Positions 1 to 7,367 of a stretch of 14,327 nt of DNA are shown in pieces (the first letter of the stretch is position 1; every line of letters begins with the position of its first letter). Source of the stretch: Aquificaceae bacterium (GTDB lineage Bacteria; Aquificota; Aquificia; Aquificales; Aquificaceae); contig JALTVH010000178.1 in assembly GCA_027049085.1 (NCBI GenBank), positions 1-14,327 on the forward strand, read 5' to 3'. The position numbers and the translations under genes are program-made. Under the pieces are notes generated by a model that worked only from the letters and a program-made list of their open reading frames with translations, searched no databases and had not been told where the DNA came from.

Positions 1-84
1 GGAAGGTACGTTGCAAAGAGGGATCTGGAGATCAAGGTCGGTGAAAGGTGCACACTCACCCTCAGGGAAGACTTTATCTTTTGA
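1..84 (+). CDS. C-terminal fragment of an unidentified protein
   Basis: The first frame is open from the window edge to a TGA at 82-84 and encodes 27 residues ending in LREDFIF. The Lys/Arg/Glu-rich composition resembles real genes in the window, but the fragment is too short to assign to a family. A second frame is also open here as far as about position 163, so the choice rests mainly on protein-like composition and on this frame stopping just at the convergent gene's end. It would overlap the 3' end of the leftward dehydrogenase gene by 11 bp (74-84). No terminator-like hairpin is visible. Function unknown. Confidence 0.45.
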   Translation, partial: GRYVAKRDLEIKVGERCTLTLREDFIF

Positions 85-937
85 AGAGCCTGTAAACAGC
101 AGAGAAGTCAAGATCGCCAAAGCCCATCTTCCTGGCAAGGCCATAGGTTTCTTTTACCGCTGAGGTGGTAAAGGAAAAGAGACCGAGTTCCTTTAAAAGG
201 TCCTGGGCATAGTGAAGGTCCTTGTAGATGAGGTCAACGCTGAAGTGGGGATCAAAGTCCTCCTCAAGGATCTTTTTCTTTTTCACATCAAGGATATAGG
301 ACTTCCCTGCTCCCTTATCAAGGATTTCAATCATTCTTTCCTTCCCAATCCCTGCTTTTTCTGCTATGGCGATGGCCTCAGCCAGAACATCCATTATTCC
401 CCCAAGGACTATGTTGTTGATAAGCTTGACCTTAGCCCCCATTCCAGCTGGACCAACGTAAAAGATATTTGAGCAGAACTTACCAAAGAGGTTTTTGTTT
501 TCTTCAAAGGTTTCCTTCTCCCCGCCCACAACAACGGTCAGCTCACCCTTCATGGCAGGGATGACGCTCCCGAGCACTGGTGCATCAAGGTAATGAATTC
601 CCATTTCCTTTAACTTCTTAAAGGCAAGCTCGGCGTAGGCAAAGTGGTTGGTGGTGAGGTCTATGATCGCCTTACCCTCTTCAGCACCGTGAATCAGTCC
701 ATCCTTCCCGAAGATCACCCCCTCAGAGGCAGAGGAATCAAAGACTATCACAAAGACCCTGTCAACCCTGCTTATGAGATCCGCAGGGGACCCCGCCAGC
801 TCACAGCCCCTTTCTCTGCAAAAGTCCTCAGCCTTTTTTATAGTCCTGTTCCAGACTACGAGATGAACGCCCTGCTCAACAAGCCTTCCCGCAATGGCTC
901 TACCGAGATTCCCTAAACCTATGAAGCCTACTTTCAT
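74..937 (-). CDS. NAD(P)-dependent beta-hydroxyacid dehydrogenase (3-hydroxyisobutyrate dehydrogenase / glyoxylate reductase family)
   Basis: The 287-residue protein has the length and motifs of the beta-hydroxyacid dehydrogenase family. The N-terminal Rossmann fold carries GLGNLG at residues 7-12. The second strand ends in WNRT (29-32), where Arg31 suggests NADPH over NADH. The substrate signature DAPVLGS is at 118-124. The catalytic-lysine segment is near 165-175, with Lys171 and Asn174/Asn175 in the usual spacing. Close relatives reduce small aldehyde acids such as glyoxylate or succinic semialdehyde in the cytosol, but the substrate cannot be fixed from sequence alone. The ATG overlaps the proS stop as ATGA (937-934), so it is probably translationally coupled as the last gene of the leftward operon. 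The gene looks intact. Family is secure, substrate is not. Confidence 0.9.
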   Translation of the reverse strand: MKVGFIGLGNLGRAIAGRLVEQGVHLVVWNRTIKKAEDFCRERGCELAGSPADLISRVDRVFVIVFDSSASEGVIFGKDGLIHGAEEGKAIIDLTTNHFAYAELAFKKLKEMGIHYLDAPVLGSVIPAMKGELTVVVGGEKETFEENKNLFGKFCSNIFYVGPAGMGAKVKLINNIVLGGIMDVLAEAIAIAEKAGIGKERMIEILDKGAGKSYILDVKKKKILEEDFDPHFSVDLIYKDLHYAQDLLKELGLFSFTTSAVKETYGLARKMGFGDLDFSAVYRLFKR

Positions 938-2643
938 TTCTTGTCCTCTGCGATCATCTCCCTCACCTTTGGTACAGCCTCCTCAATGGGAAGGTCCCAG
1001 CTCTCGCCTGTTGACCTCTTCTGGATCTCCACCTTGCCCTCTTTAACTTTATTGCCCACCACCATGCGATAGGGAAAGCCCACAAGGTCTGCATCAGCAA
1101 ATTTGAAGCCAGCGCTCTGGTCTCTGTCGTCATAGATCGTTTCAATTCCCATCTCTTCAGCGGTCATGTAAATTTTCTCGGCGACGGAGGACATCTCTCC
1201 ATCACTCATGTTGAGGCAGATAACGTCAAGCTCAAAGGGGGCAACGGGAGTGGGCCACTTTATCCCCTTCTCATCGTGGTGCTGTTCAACAAGGGCGGAC
1301 ATGATTCTTGAAATCCCGATCCCGTAACATCCCATAACAATAGGCTTCTCGCTCCCGTCCTGATCGGTGTAGTAAGCCTTCATGGGCTCCGAATACCTCG
1401 TTCCAAGGAGAAATATGTGCCCCAGTTCAAGGCCCCTTTTGACCCTGAGAAGTCCACCGCACTTGGGACAGGGATCCCCCTCTCTCACCTCGCAGACATC
1501 AACGAACTCACCGTAGTGAAAGTCCCTCTCGGGATTGACATTTATGTAGTGAAGGTCAGGTTCATTGAGGGCAACCACCATGTTTTTGACGCCGTAAAGG
1601 GAGTTGTCCCAGAGGACCTTTATATCCTCAGGAAGGTTGAAGATCCCTATAAAGCCCTTGGTGGTCCCGAGGATCTCTTTAACCTCTTCATCGCCCGCAA
1701 GCCTGAAGTCATCGGTTCCAAGGACTGCCTCAAGCTTGTTCTCGTCAATCTCCCTGTCGCCCCTGATGAGGACAATTAACGGCTTGCCATTAACAATGTA
1801 GAGAACCGCCTTCATGATCTTTGAGGCGGGAAGGTTTAAAAATTCCGAGAGTTCCTCAATGGTCTTTACGCCAGGAGTCGGAACCTTCTCCAGGGGCATC
1901 TCCTCCTCATCCTGAGGGGCAGGCCTGCCGAGGGGAACCACCTCCGCGTTTGCAGAGTAGCCACAGCCCTCACAGAAGGAGACCTTGGCCTCACCGTAGT
2001 CCGTAAAGGCAATGAACTCATGGGACTGACTGCCACCTATCTGACCGACGCTCGCCTCTGCCATAATTACGTCAAGGCGGAGCTTTTTAAAGATTCTGTC
2101 GTAGGCAAACTTCATTGCCTCATAGGACATCATTGCAGACATCTCATCGGTATCAAAGGAGTAGGCGTCCTTCATGATGAATTCCCTTCCCCTGATAAGC
2201 CCGAACCTCGGCCTCTTTTCGTCCCTGAATTTCACCTGTATCTGGTAAAGAATCAGCGGGAGCTGACGGTAAGAACGAACCTCTCTGCGCACAAGGTCTG
2301 TGATCTCCTCCTCGTGAGTTGGTCCAAGGCAGTAATCCCTCCCGTGCCTGTCTTTGAGCCTGAAAAGCTCGTTCCCGTAGCTTTCCCACCTGCCCGTTTC
2401 CTGCCACAGCTCTGCGGGATTGAGAACCGTCAGATGAAGCTCCTGAGCGCCCGATCGGTCCATCTCCTTCCTGACGATGTTCTCTATCTTCCTTATCACA
2501 CGCCATCCTGCGGGGAGGATCTCATAGATACCTGCGGATACCTGCTTTATTAATCCTGCCCTCAAGAGAAAGCGGTGGGAAGGTGCCTGAGCCTCGGCAG
2601 GATCTTCCTTGGAAGTGTAAAGAAAGTATCTGCTCCACCTCAT
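934..2643 (-). CDS. proS: Prolyl-tRNA synthetase (bacterial type, with editing insertion)
   Basis: Class II aminoacyl-tRNA synthetase that charges tRNA-Pro in the cytosol. The start is set at the ATG giving MRWSRYFLYTSKEDPAEA, which matches the conserved bacterial ProRS N-terminus. The open frame runs 24 codons further upstream, but that stretch is not ProRS-like and overlaps the preceding gene. From this start the protein has 569 residues, typical for bacterial ProRS. GPTHEE lies at 107-112, motif 2 begins at FRDE (139-142), and an insertion between motifs 2 and 3 fits the INS domain that clears mischarged Ala-tRNA. A CPKCGG segment and the motif 3 signature MGCYGIGISR follow, and the C-terminal anticodon-binding domain begins after PFELDVICL. 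No convincing Shine-Dalgarno precedes the ATG, which is 23 nt after the stop of the membrane-protein gene. Intact. Confidence 0.96.
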   Translation of the reverse strand: MRWSRYFLYTSKEDPAEAQAPSHRFLLRAGLIKQVSAGIYEILPAGWRVIRKIENIVRKEMDRSGAQELHLTVLNPAELWQETGRWESYGNELFRLKDRHGRDYCLGPTHEEEITDLVRREVRSYRQLPLILYQIQVKFRDEKRPRFGLIRGREFIMKDAYSFDTDEMSAMMSYEAMKFAYDRIFKKLRLDVIMAEASVGQIGGSQSHEFIAFTDYGEAKVSFCEGCGYSANAEVVPLGRPAPQDEEEMPLEKVPTPGVKTIEELSEFLNLPASKIMKAVLYIVNGKPLIVLIRGDREIDENKLEAVLGTDDFRLAGDEEVKEILGTTKGFIGIFNLPEDIKVLWDNSLYGVKNMVVALNEPDLHYINVNPERDFHYGEFVDVCEVREGDPCPKCGGLLRVKRGLELGHIFLLGTRYSEPMKAYYTDQDGSEKPIVMGCYGIGISRIMSALVEQHHDEKGIKWPTPVAPFELDVICLNMSDGEMSSVAEKIYMTAEEMGIETIYDDRDQSAGFKFADADLVGFPYRMVVGNKVKEGKVEIQKRSTGESWDLPIEEAVPKVREMIAEDKK

Positions 2644-2666
2644 AGGGGAATATTGTAAGGTAAAGC

Positions 2667-2942
2667 CTACCAGCCCGTGGGCAGGTTCGCCATTGAACAC
2701 ACCAGGGCAAAGCATGATCCCCAGAAGAGGACCGTTCCCATGATCGTAGCCATGATAGCCCTGCGTCCTGGACTATCAACCTTCAAGGTCTTCATATAAA
2801 GGCGGGCAAGCCAGAAGCCAAGCAGGGGGGAAATAAAAGGCATAAGCTGGAACCACGCTTCCCCGCTGAAGATCATCCCCACTGTGCTTAGAATGACCAG
2901 AGGTGTAATTATGTGCATCAGCAAAACTATTAAAGTTGCCAC
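2667..2942 (-). CDS. Small integral membrane protein, unknown function
   Basis: An open frame between the SAM-hydrolase gene and proS, on the same strand, encodes a strongly hydrophobic protein of about 91 residues with roughly three membrane spans. One span is at the N-terminus, one follows the SGEAW segment, and the third is near the C-terminus (IMGTVLFWGSCFALV), with a basic loop around KTLKVDSPGRR. The start is uncertain. GTG at 2942 is the first canonical start after the upstream gene. A CTG at 2966 overlaps the SAM-hydrolase stop as CTGA, and a CTG at 2975 sits 7 nt after GGAGG (2987-2983). Both would add LYLHFL-type residues that look like part of the same amphipathic N-terminus. An ATG at 2918 is also possible. 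I do not recognise the family. Its position in a tight operon supports it being real. Confidence 0.65.
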   Translation of the reverse strand: MATLIVLLMHIITPLVILSTVGMIFSGEAWFQLMPFISPLLGFWLARLYMKTLKVDSPGRRAIMATIMGTVLFWGSCFALVCSMANLPTGW

Positions 2943-2962
2943 AAGGAAATGGAGGTAAAGCC

Positions 2963-3721
2963 TCAGATCTTCCAGATCAGAACCTCCTCGCCGATCTCCA
3001 GATTGAACTTTTCCCTTGCATTTCCCATAAAGACAAAGATCTCCATGAATCCGAAGCTTCCGCACACAAGACTGAGACGGTCTTCTTTCCCCCCGAGGAA
3101 GTGAGTGAGAACCTCAAGCCTCTCTCCCCTGAATTCACCGTGGGAGTAGTTCCCGCAGGGGATGTTGGTCACAGCGTTTCCAAACCTGTCAAAGTAAATA
3201 ATCTGTCCCCTTACCTTCCTTCTTCCAGCCTGGGGATTCGGAAATTTCAGCATAGGTCTGTAGGTAAAGGCTGGCCCAAATTCCTCAAGGGGGACTCCCC
3301 TCGTGATATAGCCAGCCGCTGGCGCAAAGATGTCTCGCCCATGGAAGGTATTGTTGAGACGGGGAAGCTGGAATCTTTTGTTTTCAAGGATTACCGCCGA
3401 AGGCGGTCCTTTAAAGTCTCTGATAACAAGGTCAAAGATCCCGTTATAGGGACCTACAAAGAAGTATTTCCCAAGCCTCATGGCGATGGGCTTTCGCTCG
3501 GATCCAACGCCCGGGTCCACCACCGCAACGAAGACCGTTCCCTCTGGCATGTAGCTGTAGTGAGCCTTCAAGAGGAGGGCGCCCTCAAGGATGTTGAAGG
3601 GCTCAACCTCGTGGCTTATGTCAATTACCGTAACGTCGGGATTTATCCCCTGAATCACGCCCTTCATGGCGCCCGCAAAGCCGTCGGAGGTTCCAAAGTC
3701 TGTCAGCAGGGCTACGAACAT
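2963..3721 (-). CDS. S-adenosyl-L-methionine hydrolase, adenosine-forming (DUF62 / SAM hydroxide adenosyltransferase)
   Basis: Hydrolyses S-adenosylmethionine to adenosine and methionine, using an activated water in a fluorinase-like fold. The 252-residue protein begins with LLTDFGTSDGF, the family's N-terminal signature. It carries VVDPGVGSER at 67-76 and FHGRDIFAP at 126-134. Asp69, Arg76 and His127 occupy the positions of the Asp-Arg-His triad described for archaeal and bacterial members. FDRFGNAVTN begins the C-terminal beta-barrel domain. The family's role is still debated and may be SAM turnover. The GAGGA before the ATG is unusually close (2 nt). It is the first gene of a leftward operon and is divergent from rpsU across 47 bp, where no strong leftward promoter is obvious. 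Confidence 0.9.
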   Translation of the reverse strand: MFVALLTDFGTSDGFAGAMKGVIQGINPDVTVIDISHEVEPFNILEGALLLKAHYSYMPEGTVFVAVVDPGVGSERKPIAMRLGKYFFVGPYNGIFDLVIRDFKGPPSAVILENKRFQLPRLNNTFHGRDIFAPAAGYITRGVPLEEFGPAFTYRPMLKFPNPQAGRRKVRGQIIYFDRFGNAVTNIPCGNYSHGEFRGERLEVLTHFLGGKEDRLSLVCGSFGFMEIFVFMGNAREKFNLEIGEEVLIWKI

Positions 3722-3753
3722 TCCTCAGAATATGTTAAAATGTGTGCCTGCAA

Positions 3754-3764
3754 AAGGAGGTGAT
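3754..3764 (+). promoter_or_regulatory. Full-length Shine-Dalgarno of rpsU
   Basis: AAGGAGGTGAT is complementary along all 11 bases to the usual bacterial 16S rRNA 3' end. The core GGAGG is 8 nt before the TTG at 3769. This is by far the longest Shine-Dalgarno match in the window, and it selects the TTG start, which lacks any competing ATG in frame. Confidence 0.85.
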
Positions 3765-3768
3765 GTAG

Positions 3769-3972
3769 TTGGCAGTAGTTGTGGTTCACGAGGGCGAACC
3801 GCCTGAGAAGGTCCTCAAGAGGTTCAAGAGGATCGTTGACCAGGAGCAGATCCTCACCGAGGTAAAGAGGAGGGAGTACTACGAAAAGCCCAGCGAACGC
3901 AAGAAGAAGCGCGAGAGGGCAAGGAGAAAGAGGATCCTCAAGGCTCTCAAAAAACAGCAACAGCTCATGTGA
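3769..3972 (+). CDS. rpsU: 30S ribosomal protein S21
   Basis: A 67-residue basic protein of the small ribosomal subunit, where S21 sits on the platform near the 16S 3' end and the mRNA exit. It shows the typical pattern: hydrophobic strand (AVVVVHEGE), EKVLKRFKRIVD helix, RRREYYEKPSERKK-like core and a very basic C-terminus. The TTG start is chosen because it gives the canonical family N-terminus and lies 8 nt after the GGAGG of an 11-nt Shine-Dalgarno. A weak -10 candidate, TAAAAT, is at 3736-3741; no clear -35 is seen. The stop overlaps the 3' end of the leftward kinase-like gene by 8 bp. It stands alone rather than in the rpsU-dnaG-rpoD context known from enterobacteria. Confidence 0.93.
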   Translation: MAVVVVHEGEPPEKVLKRFKRIVDQEQILTEVKRREYYEKPSERKKKRERARRKRILKALKKQQQLM

Positions 3973-4933
3973 GGAGGATCTCTGAAGCGTAGTGGGCAGA
4001 AAGCTTGAAAAGCTCAGAGGCTTTATTCTGGGCTAATTTCTTCTGATCTTCACCAACATGGGGATCATCAAGGAGGAAGCTTGTAACCTTCCCCCTCACG
4101 TAGGCTCTGTAGCATTTAAAGAAGGGAAGAAAGAGTTCAAACTCTGGATCCTCCGTTATCTCTCTGTAGGTTTTCTCATAAATCTCAGAGAGGTCTTCCC
4201 TTCCCGCAAGGTCAAGCTCCATTGAGAGGAAGCACATGTCGTTTATAACGTCGCCCTTGCGGAAGCGCTCGTTGAACTCAATGCAGTCAAAGATGCATAT
4301 CCCCTCTTCAAGGAAGGCAACATGTTCCAGCCTTATGTCGCCGTGGCCGTCCCTTATCCTTCCCTCATCCATCCTCTTGTAAAAGAGTTCCTCGTATTTT
4401 TCATAAAAAAGGTTTGTCCTCTCCTTAATAAACTCGTACTCATCCCCGCTTATGGTCCTCCCTATGTATGGCTCGGTCTGGGAGAAATTCTCATCGGTAT
4501 TGAACCTCATCACCTGAGGCTTTCCGAACTCATCGGCCCTTTCAGCAGAGAGGTGAAACTCAGCAACCACCTGTGCAACCTTTTTTATCTCTTCTGGACT
4601 AACGCTTTCAAGCCTCTGGGATAGCAGGGCGGTCTCTGGTATCCGTCTCATCTTTACCGCGTATTCAACGATGTTTGAACCGTCCTCAACAGCCCACATT
4701 CCATTCTTATCGCTGACAGGCACAACATCTATGTAAACCCACGGGCAGAGCCGTCTGTTGAGCTGAACCTCCCTATCGCAGTTCTCCTTTCGCTTTTCAA
4801 GAGTTGAATAGTCCAGAAAGCCGAAGTTCACAGGTTTTTTGATTTTGTAAACAACCTCGGGGAGGATCAGAACCCAGGAGGTGTGAGTCTGAACTACCTT
4901 TGCACCGAGGGATCTGGCAAGCTCTTCAATCAT
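3965..4933 (-). CDS. COG2187-type aminoglycoside-phosphotransferase-fold kinase-like protein
   Basis: A 322-residue protein with the hallmarks of the COG2187 group: VYKIKKPVNFGFLDYSTLEKR (28-48), with Lys residues positioned for ATP binding; YAVKMRRIP (91-99); HGDIRLEH (197-204), the equivalent of the HGDxxxxN catalytic loop; and FDCIEFNERFR (215-225), the equivalent of the metal-binding DxD/DFG region. Many members carry a second P-loop kinase domain after this one. Here the protein stops after the first domain, so it is a stand-alone version. The substrate is unknown; antibiotic resistance should not be inferred from the fold name. It is transcribed divergently from infB, and its ATG lies 8 bp after a perfect TATAAT, so the mRNA may be leaderless. 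Confidence 0.82.
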   Translation of the reverse strand: MIEELARSLGAKVVQTHTSWVLILPEVVYKIKKPVNFGFLDYSTLEKRKENCDREVQLNRRLCPWVYIDVVPVSDKNGMWAVEDGSNIVEYAVKMRRIPETALLSQRLESVSPEEIKKVAQVVAEFHLSAERADEFGKPQVMRFNTDENFSQTEPYIGRTISGDEYEFIKERTNLFYEKYEELFYKRMDEGRIRDGHGDIRLEHVAFLEEGICIFDCIEFNERFRKGDVINDMCFLSMELDLAGREDLSEIYEKTYREITEDPEFELFLPFFKCYRAYVRGKVTSFLLDDPHVGEDQKKLAQNKASELFKLSAHYASEILLT

Positions 4934-4941
4934 TGAACCTA

Positions 4942-4973
4942 ATTATAACCGCTGTGGAAATGCTTTCTGCCAA
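4942..4973 (-). promoter_or_regulatory. Candidate promoter of the COG2187 gene
   Basis: On the minus strand TATAAT occupies 4947-4942. The best -35 match is TTGGCA (4973-4968), but the 20-bp spacer is longer than ideal. Transcription would begin around 4936-4934, one to three bases before the ATG at 4933, with only a poor AGG before the start codon. Confidence 0.45.
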
Positions 4974-4982
4974 GCCTATAAT
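4954..4982 (+). promoter_or_regulatory. Candidate infB promoter
   Basis: A perfect TATAAT at 4977-4982 follows a weak -35 (GTGGAA, 4954-4959) with a 17-bp spacer. Transcription would start near 4989-4991, and a GGAGG at 4993-4997 follows. The spacer overlaps the upstream part of the opposing kinase promoter, so the two could compete for polymerase. Confidence 0.5.
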
Positions 4983-5006
4983 ATATCTCTTAGGAGGTTT
5001 TGGCTT

Positions 5007-7367
5007 TTGGAAAAGAAGCGCGTGCAGGACATCGCCAAGGAGCTGGGACTTAGGCCCAAGAAGCTCCTTGAATTCCTTGAAGAGTGGGCACCCAGGGACG
5101 ATGGCAAAAACTGGTCAAACTTTCATATCCTCGGAGACTTTGAACTTGAAATGATCTTCCAGGAATTCGGTGAGCCCAAGAAAAAGAAAAAGAAAAAAGA
5201 AACCGCTGTTGCAGTGGAAGAAAAGCCCGCAGAAACACAGCCAGAGGAAGAAGAGGACCTCAAGAAAGGCATTGAGGAAAAGCCCATTGAGGAGATAGTT
5301 GCCCAGGAACTGGGCGTTGACGTTAAGGAAAAGCCAAAGGAAGAGCAAAAGCCAAAACCTGTAAGAAAGCCAGAGACAAAGAGGAGCGGGAAGATAATTC
5401 AGAGGGAGTTCAAGCCCCAGCAACCACCCCCGCCACCACCACCCAAGGAAGAACCAAAGAAGCAGGAAAAGGAAGCGGTAGCTCAGGAAAAAGCAGAGAA
5501 AAAAGAAAAGCTTTCAAAAGAAGAACAGCAGATCCTCAAAAAACTCCAGCAGCAGATAGAGGCTGAGAAGAAGAAGGAAGAAAAGAAACAGCAGGAGAAA
5601 AAGAAGGAAGAGGAAATCAAGATTATTGAGATACACGAAGGGATCACAGTACGCGAGCTTGCTCAGATGCTTGGCGTTCCTGCCAACAAGGTGATCGCAG
5701 AGCTCATGAAGAAGGGAATCCTTGCAACCATCAATAACCCTGTGCCTACCGAAACCGCGGTAGAGATCGCTGAAATGTTCGGATTCCTTGCGGAGGCAAA
5801 GAAGGAGGAGGAAGAAGAGGTTCTCATTGAGGAAGAAGAAGACAGGCCCGAAGACCTGAAGCCCAGGGCTCCGATAGTGGTAGTAATGGGTCATGTTGAC
5901 CACGGGAAGACCACCCTCCTTGATACCATACGCAAGACAAACGTTGCGGAAAAGGAAAAGGGTGGAATCACCCAGCATATAGGTGCCTCACAGGTAAAGC
6001 TCCCTGACGGGAGAACGATCACTTTCCTGGACACTCCGGGCCACGAGGCCTTCACCTCGTTGAGAGCAAGAGGTGCCCAGATAACGGACATAGCGGTGCT
6101 GGTGGTTGCGGCAGACGACGGTGTGATGCCCCAAACCATTGAAGCTATAAACCACGCCAGGGCTTTTAACGTTCCCATAATCGTTGCGGTTAACAAAATA
6201 GACAAGCCCGGGGCGGACCCAATGAGAGTGAGGCGTGAGCTATCAGATCACGGGATAATTCCGGAGGAATGGGGCGGAGATACGGTCTTCGTTGACGTTT
6301 CTGCAAAAACAGGACAGGGAGTTGACCAGCTCCTTGAAATGATAGGACTCGTTGCGGATATCCTTGAACTTAAAGCAAATCCCAACAAGAGGGCAAAGGG
6401 GGTGATCATTGAAACCAAACTTGACAGGAAGAAGGGACCAACCGCAACGGTCATTGTTCAGGAAGGAACTCTCAAAATCGGTGACATCTTTGTTGCAGGA
6501 ACTACAAGCGGAAGGGCCAGGGCAATGTTTGACGACAGGGGGAGGCAGGTAAAGTCCGCCGGACCATCAACTCCAGTAGAGGTTCTTGGCTTTGAAGAAC
6601 TTCCTACAGCAGGAGACACCCTGATCGTGGTTGACAGCGAGAAGAAAGCAAGGGCGATTGCCGAGAAAATGAAGGAAAGGAGGGAAAAGGAAGAAGCAAC
6701 AGCACAGAGCGTTAGACTTGAGGATATTTACAAAAGGATTGAAACAGGAGAGACCAGAGAGCTTCTTCTAATTATTAAGGCTGACGCTATGGGATCCTTA
6801 GAGGCTCTCAAAAAGTCCCTTGAGGAACTTTCCACCGAGGAGGTTGTTGTCAGAGTGATCCACGGTGCGGTCGGTGGAATAACCGAAAACGACGTTATGC
6901 TCGCCAAAGCCTCTGGCGCAATAATAATAGGCTTCAATACAAGGCCTGACCCCAAGGCAAGGGAACTCATAGAAAAGGAGAAGGTTGATGTCAGAACCTA
7001 CGGAATCATCTATCAGGTCATAGACGATGTTAAGAAGGCCCTTCAGGGGCTCCTTGAGCCCGAAGAGAAAGAAGAGATCCTCGGTTCTGCAGAAGTAAGG
7101 GCAACTTTCAAGATAAAGAGAGCGGGAACCGTTGCGGGATGCTATGTTGTGGAAGGAAAGGTAGTCAGAGGCGCCAAGGCAAGGCTCATAAGAGACGGTG
7201 TTGTGGTCTATGAAGGCGAGATAGAAACCCTTAGGCGCTTTAAAGAAGATGTAAGCGAGGTTGCCAAGGGTTACGAGTGTGGTATCAAACTAAAAGACTT
7301 CAACGATGTGAAGGTCGGGGATATCATAGAATGCTACGAAATCAGGCTTCAGGAACGCTCACTCTGA
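5007..7367 (+). CDS. infB: Translation initiation factor IF-2
   Basis: GTPase that delivers fMet-tRNA to the 30S subunit and promotes 50S joining. The 786-residue protein has an IF2_N-like helical module at about 1-45, followed by a Lys/Glu-rich low-complexity linker (about 55-205) that includes seven consecutive prolines at 140-146 and a predicted coiled coil near 155-205. A second IF2_N module follows at about 212-262. The G domain has GHVDHGKT (295-302), DTPGHEAF (342-349), NKID (396-399) and SAKTG (432-436). Domains II, III and the fMet-tRNA-binding C-terminal domain complete it, all in one unbroken frame. The TTG at 5007 is chosen because GGAGG (4993-4997) is 9 nt upstream and the resulting MEKKRVQDIAKELG fits the family. 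It is the first gene of an infB-queE unit. Confidence 0.97.
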   Translation: MEKKRVQDIAKELGLRPKKLLEFLEEWAPRDDGKNWSNFHILGDFELEMIFQEFGEPKKKKKKKETAVAVEEKPAETQPEEEEDLKKGIEEKPIEEIVAQELGVDVKEKPKEEQKPKPVRKPETKRSGKIIQREFKPQQPPPPPPPKEEPKKQEKEAVAQEKAEKKEKLSKEEQQILKKLQQQIEAEKKKEEKKQQEKKKEEEIKIIEIHEGITVRELAQMLGVPANKVIAELMKKGILATINNPVPTETAVEIAEMFGFLAEAKKEEEEEVLIEEEEDRPEDLKPRAPIVVVMGHVDHGKTTLLDTIRKTNVAEKEKGGITQHIGASQVKLPDGRTITFLDTPGHEAFTSLRARGAQITDIAVLVVAADDGVMPQTIEAINHARAFNVPIIVAVNKIDKPGADPMRVRRELSDHGIIPEEWGGDTVFVDVSAKTGQGVDQLLEMIGLVADILELKANPNKRAKGVIIETKLDRKKGPTATVIVQEGTLKIGDIFVAGTTSGRARAMFDDRGRQVKSAGPSTPVEVLGFEELPTAGDTLIVVDSEKKARAIAEKMKERREKEEATAQSVRLEDIYKRIETGETRELLLIIKADAMGSLEALKKSLEELSTEEVVVRVIHGAVGGITENDVMLAKASGAIIIGFNTRPDPKARELIEKEKVDVRTYGIIYQVIDDVKKALQGLLEPEEKEEILGSAEVRATFKIKRAGTVAGCYVVEGKVVRGAKARLIRDGVVVYEGEIETLRRFKEDVSEVAKGYECGIKLKDFNDVKVGDIIECYEIRLQERSL

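Noticed and set aside
2020..2553. Plus-strand open frame of 177 codons within proS
   Set aside because: It lies entirely opposite conserved ProRS motif sequence; composition (His/Leu/Pro-rich) is typical of antisense translation of G+C-biased codons.
2936..3763. Long plus-strand open frame (275 codons) opposite the SAM-hydrolase gene
   Set aside because: It is the antisense shadow of a gene with clear family motifs, has no ribosome binding site and no recognisable domain.
3965..4933. Antibiotic resistance gene, suggested by the aminoglycoside-phosphotransferase fold
   Set aside because: The motifs match the COG2187 housekeeping-type group, not characterised resistance enzymes, and the context is chromosomal.
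5165..5640. Purine-rich, repeat-like DNA suggesting a tandem repeat
   Set aside because: It encodes the Lys/Glu low-complexity linker of IF-2 and shows no regular repeat unit.
5514..5978. Hydrophobic minus-strand frame opposite the IF-2 linker
   Set aside because: The Leu/Phe-rich sequence is what Lys/Glu codons give when read on the opposite strand; it is not a real membrane protein.
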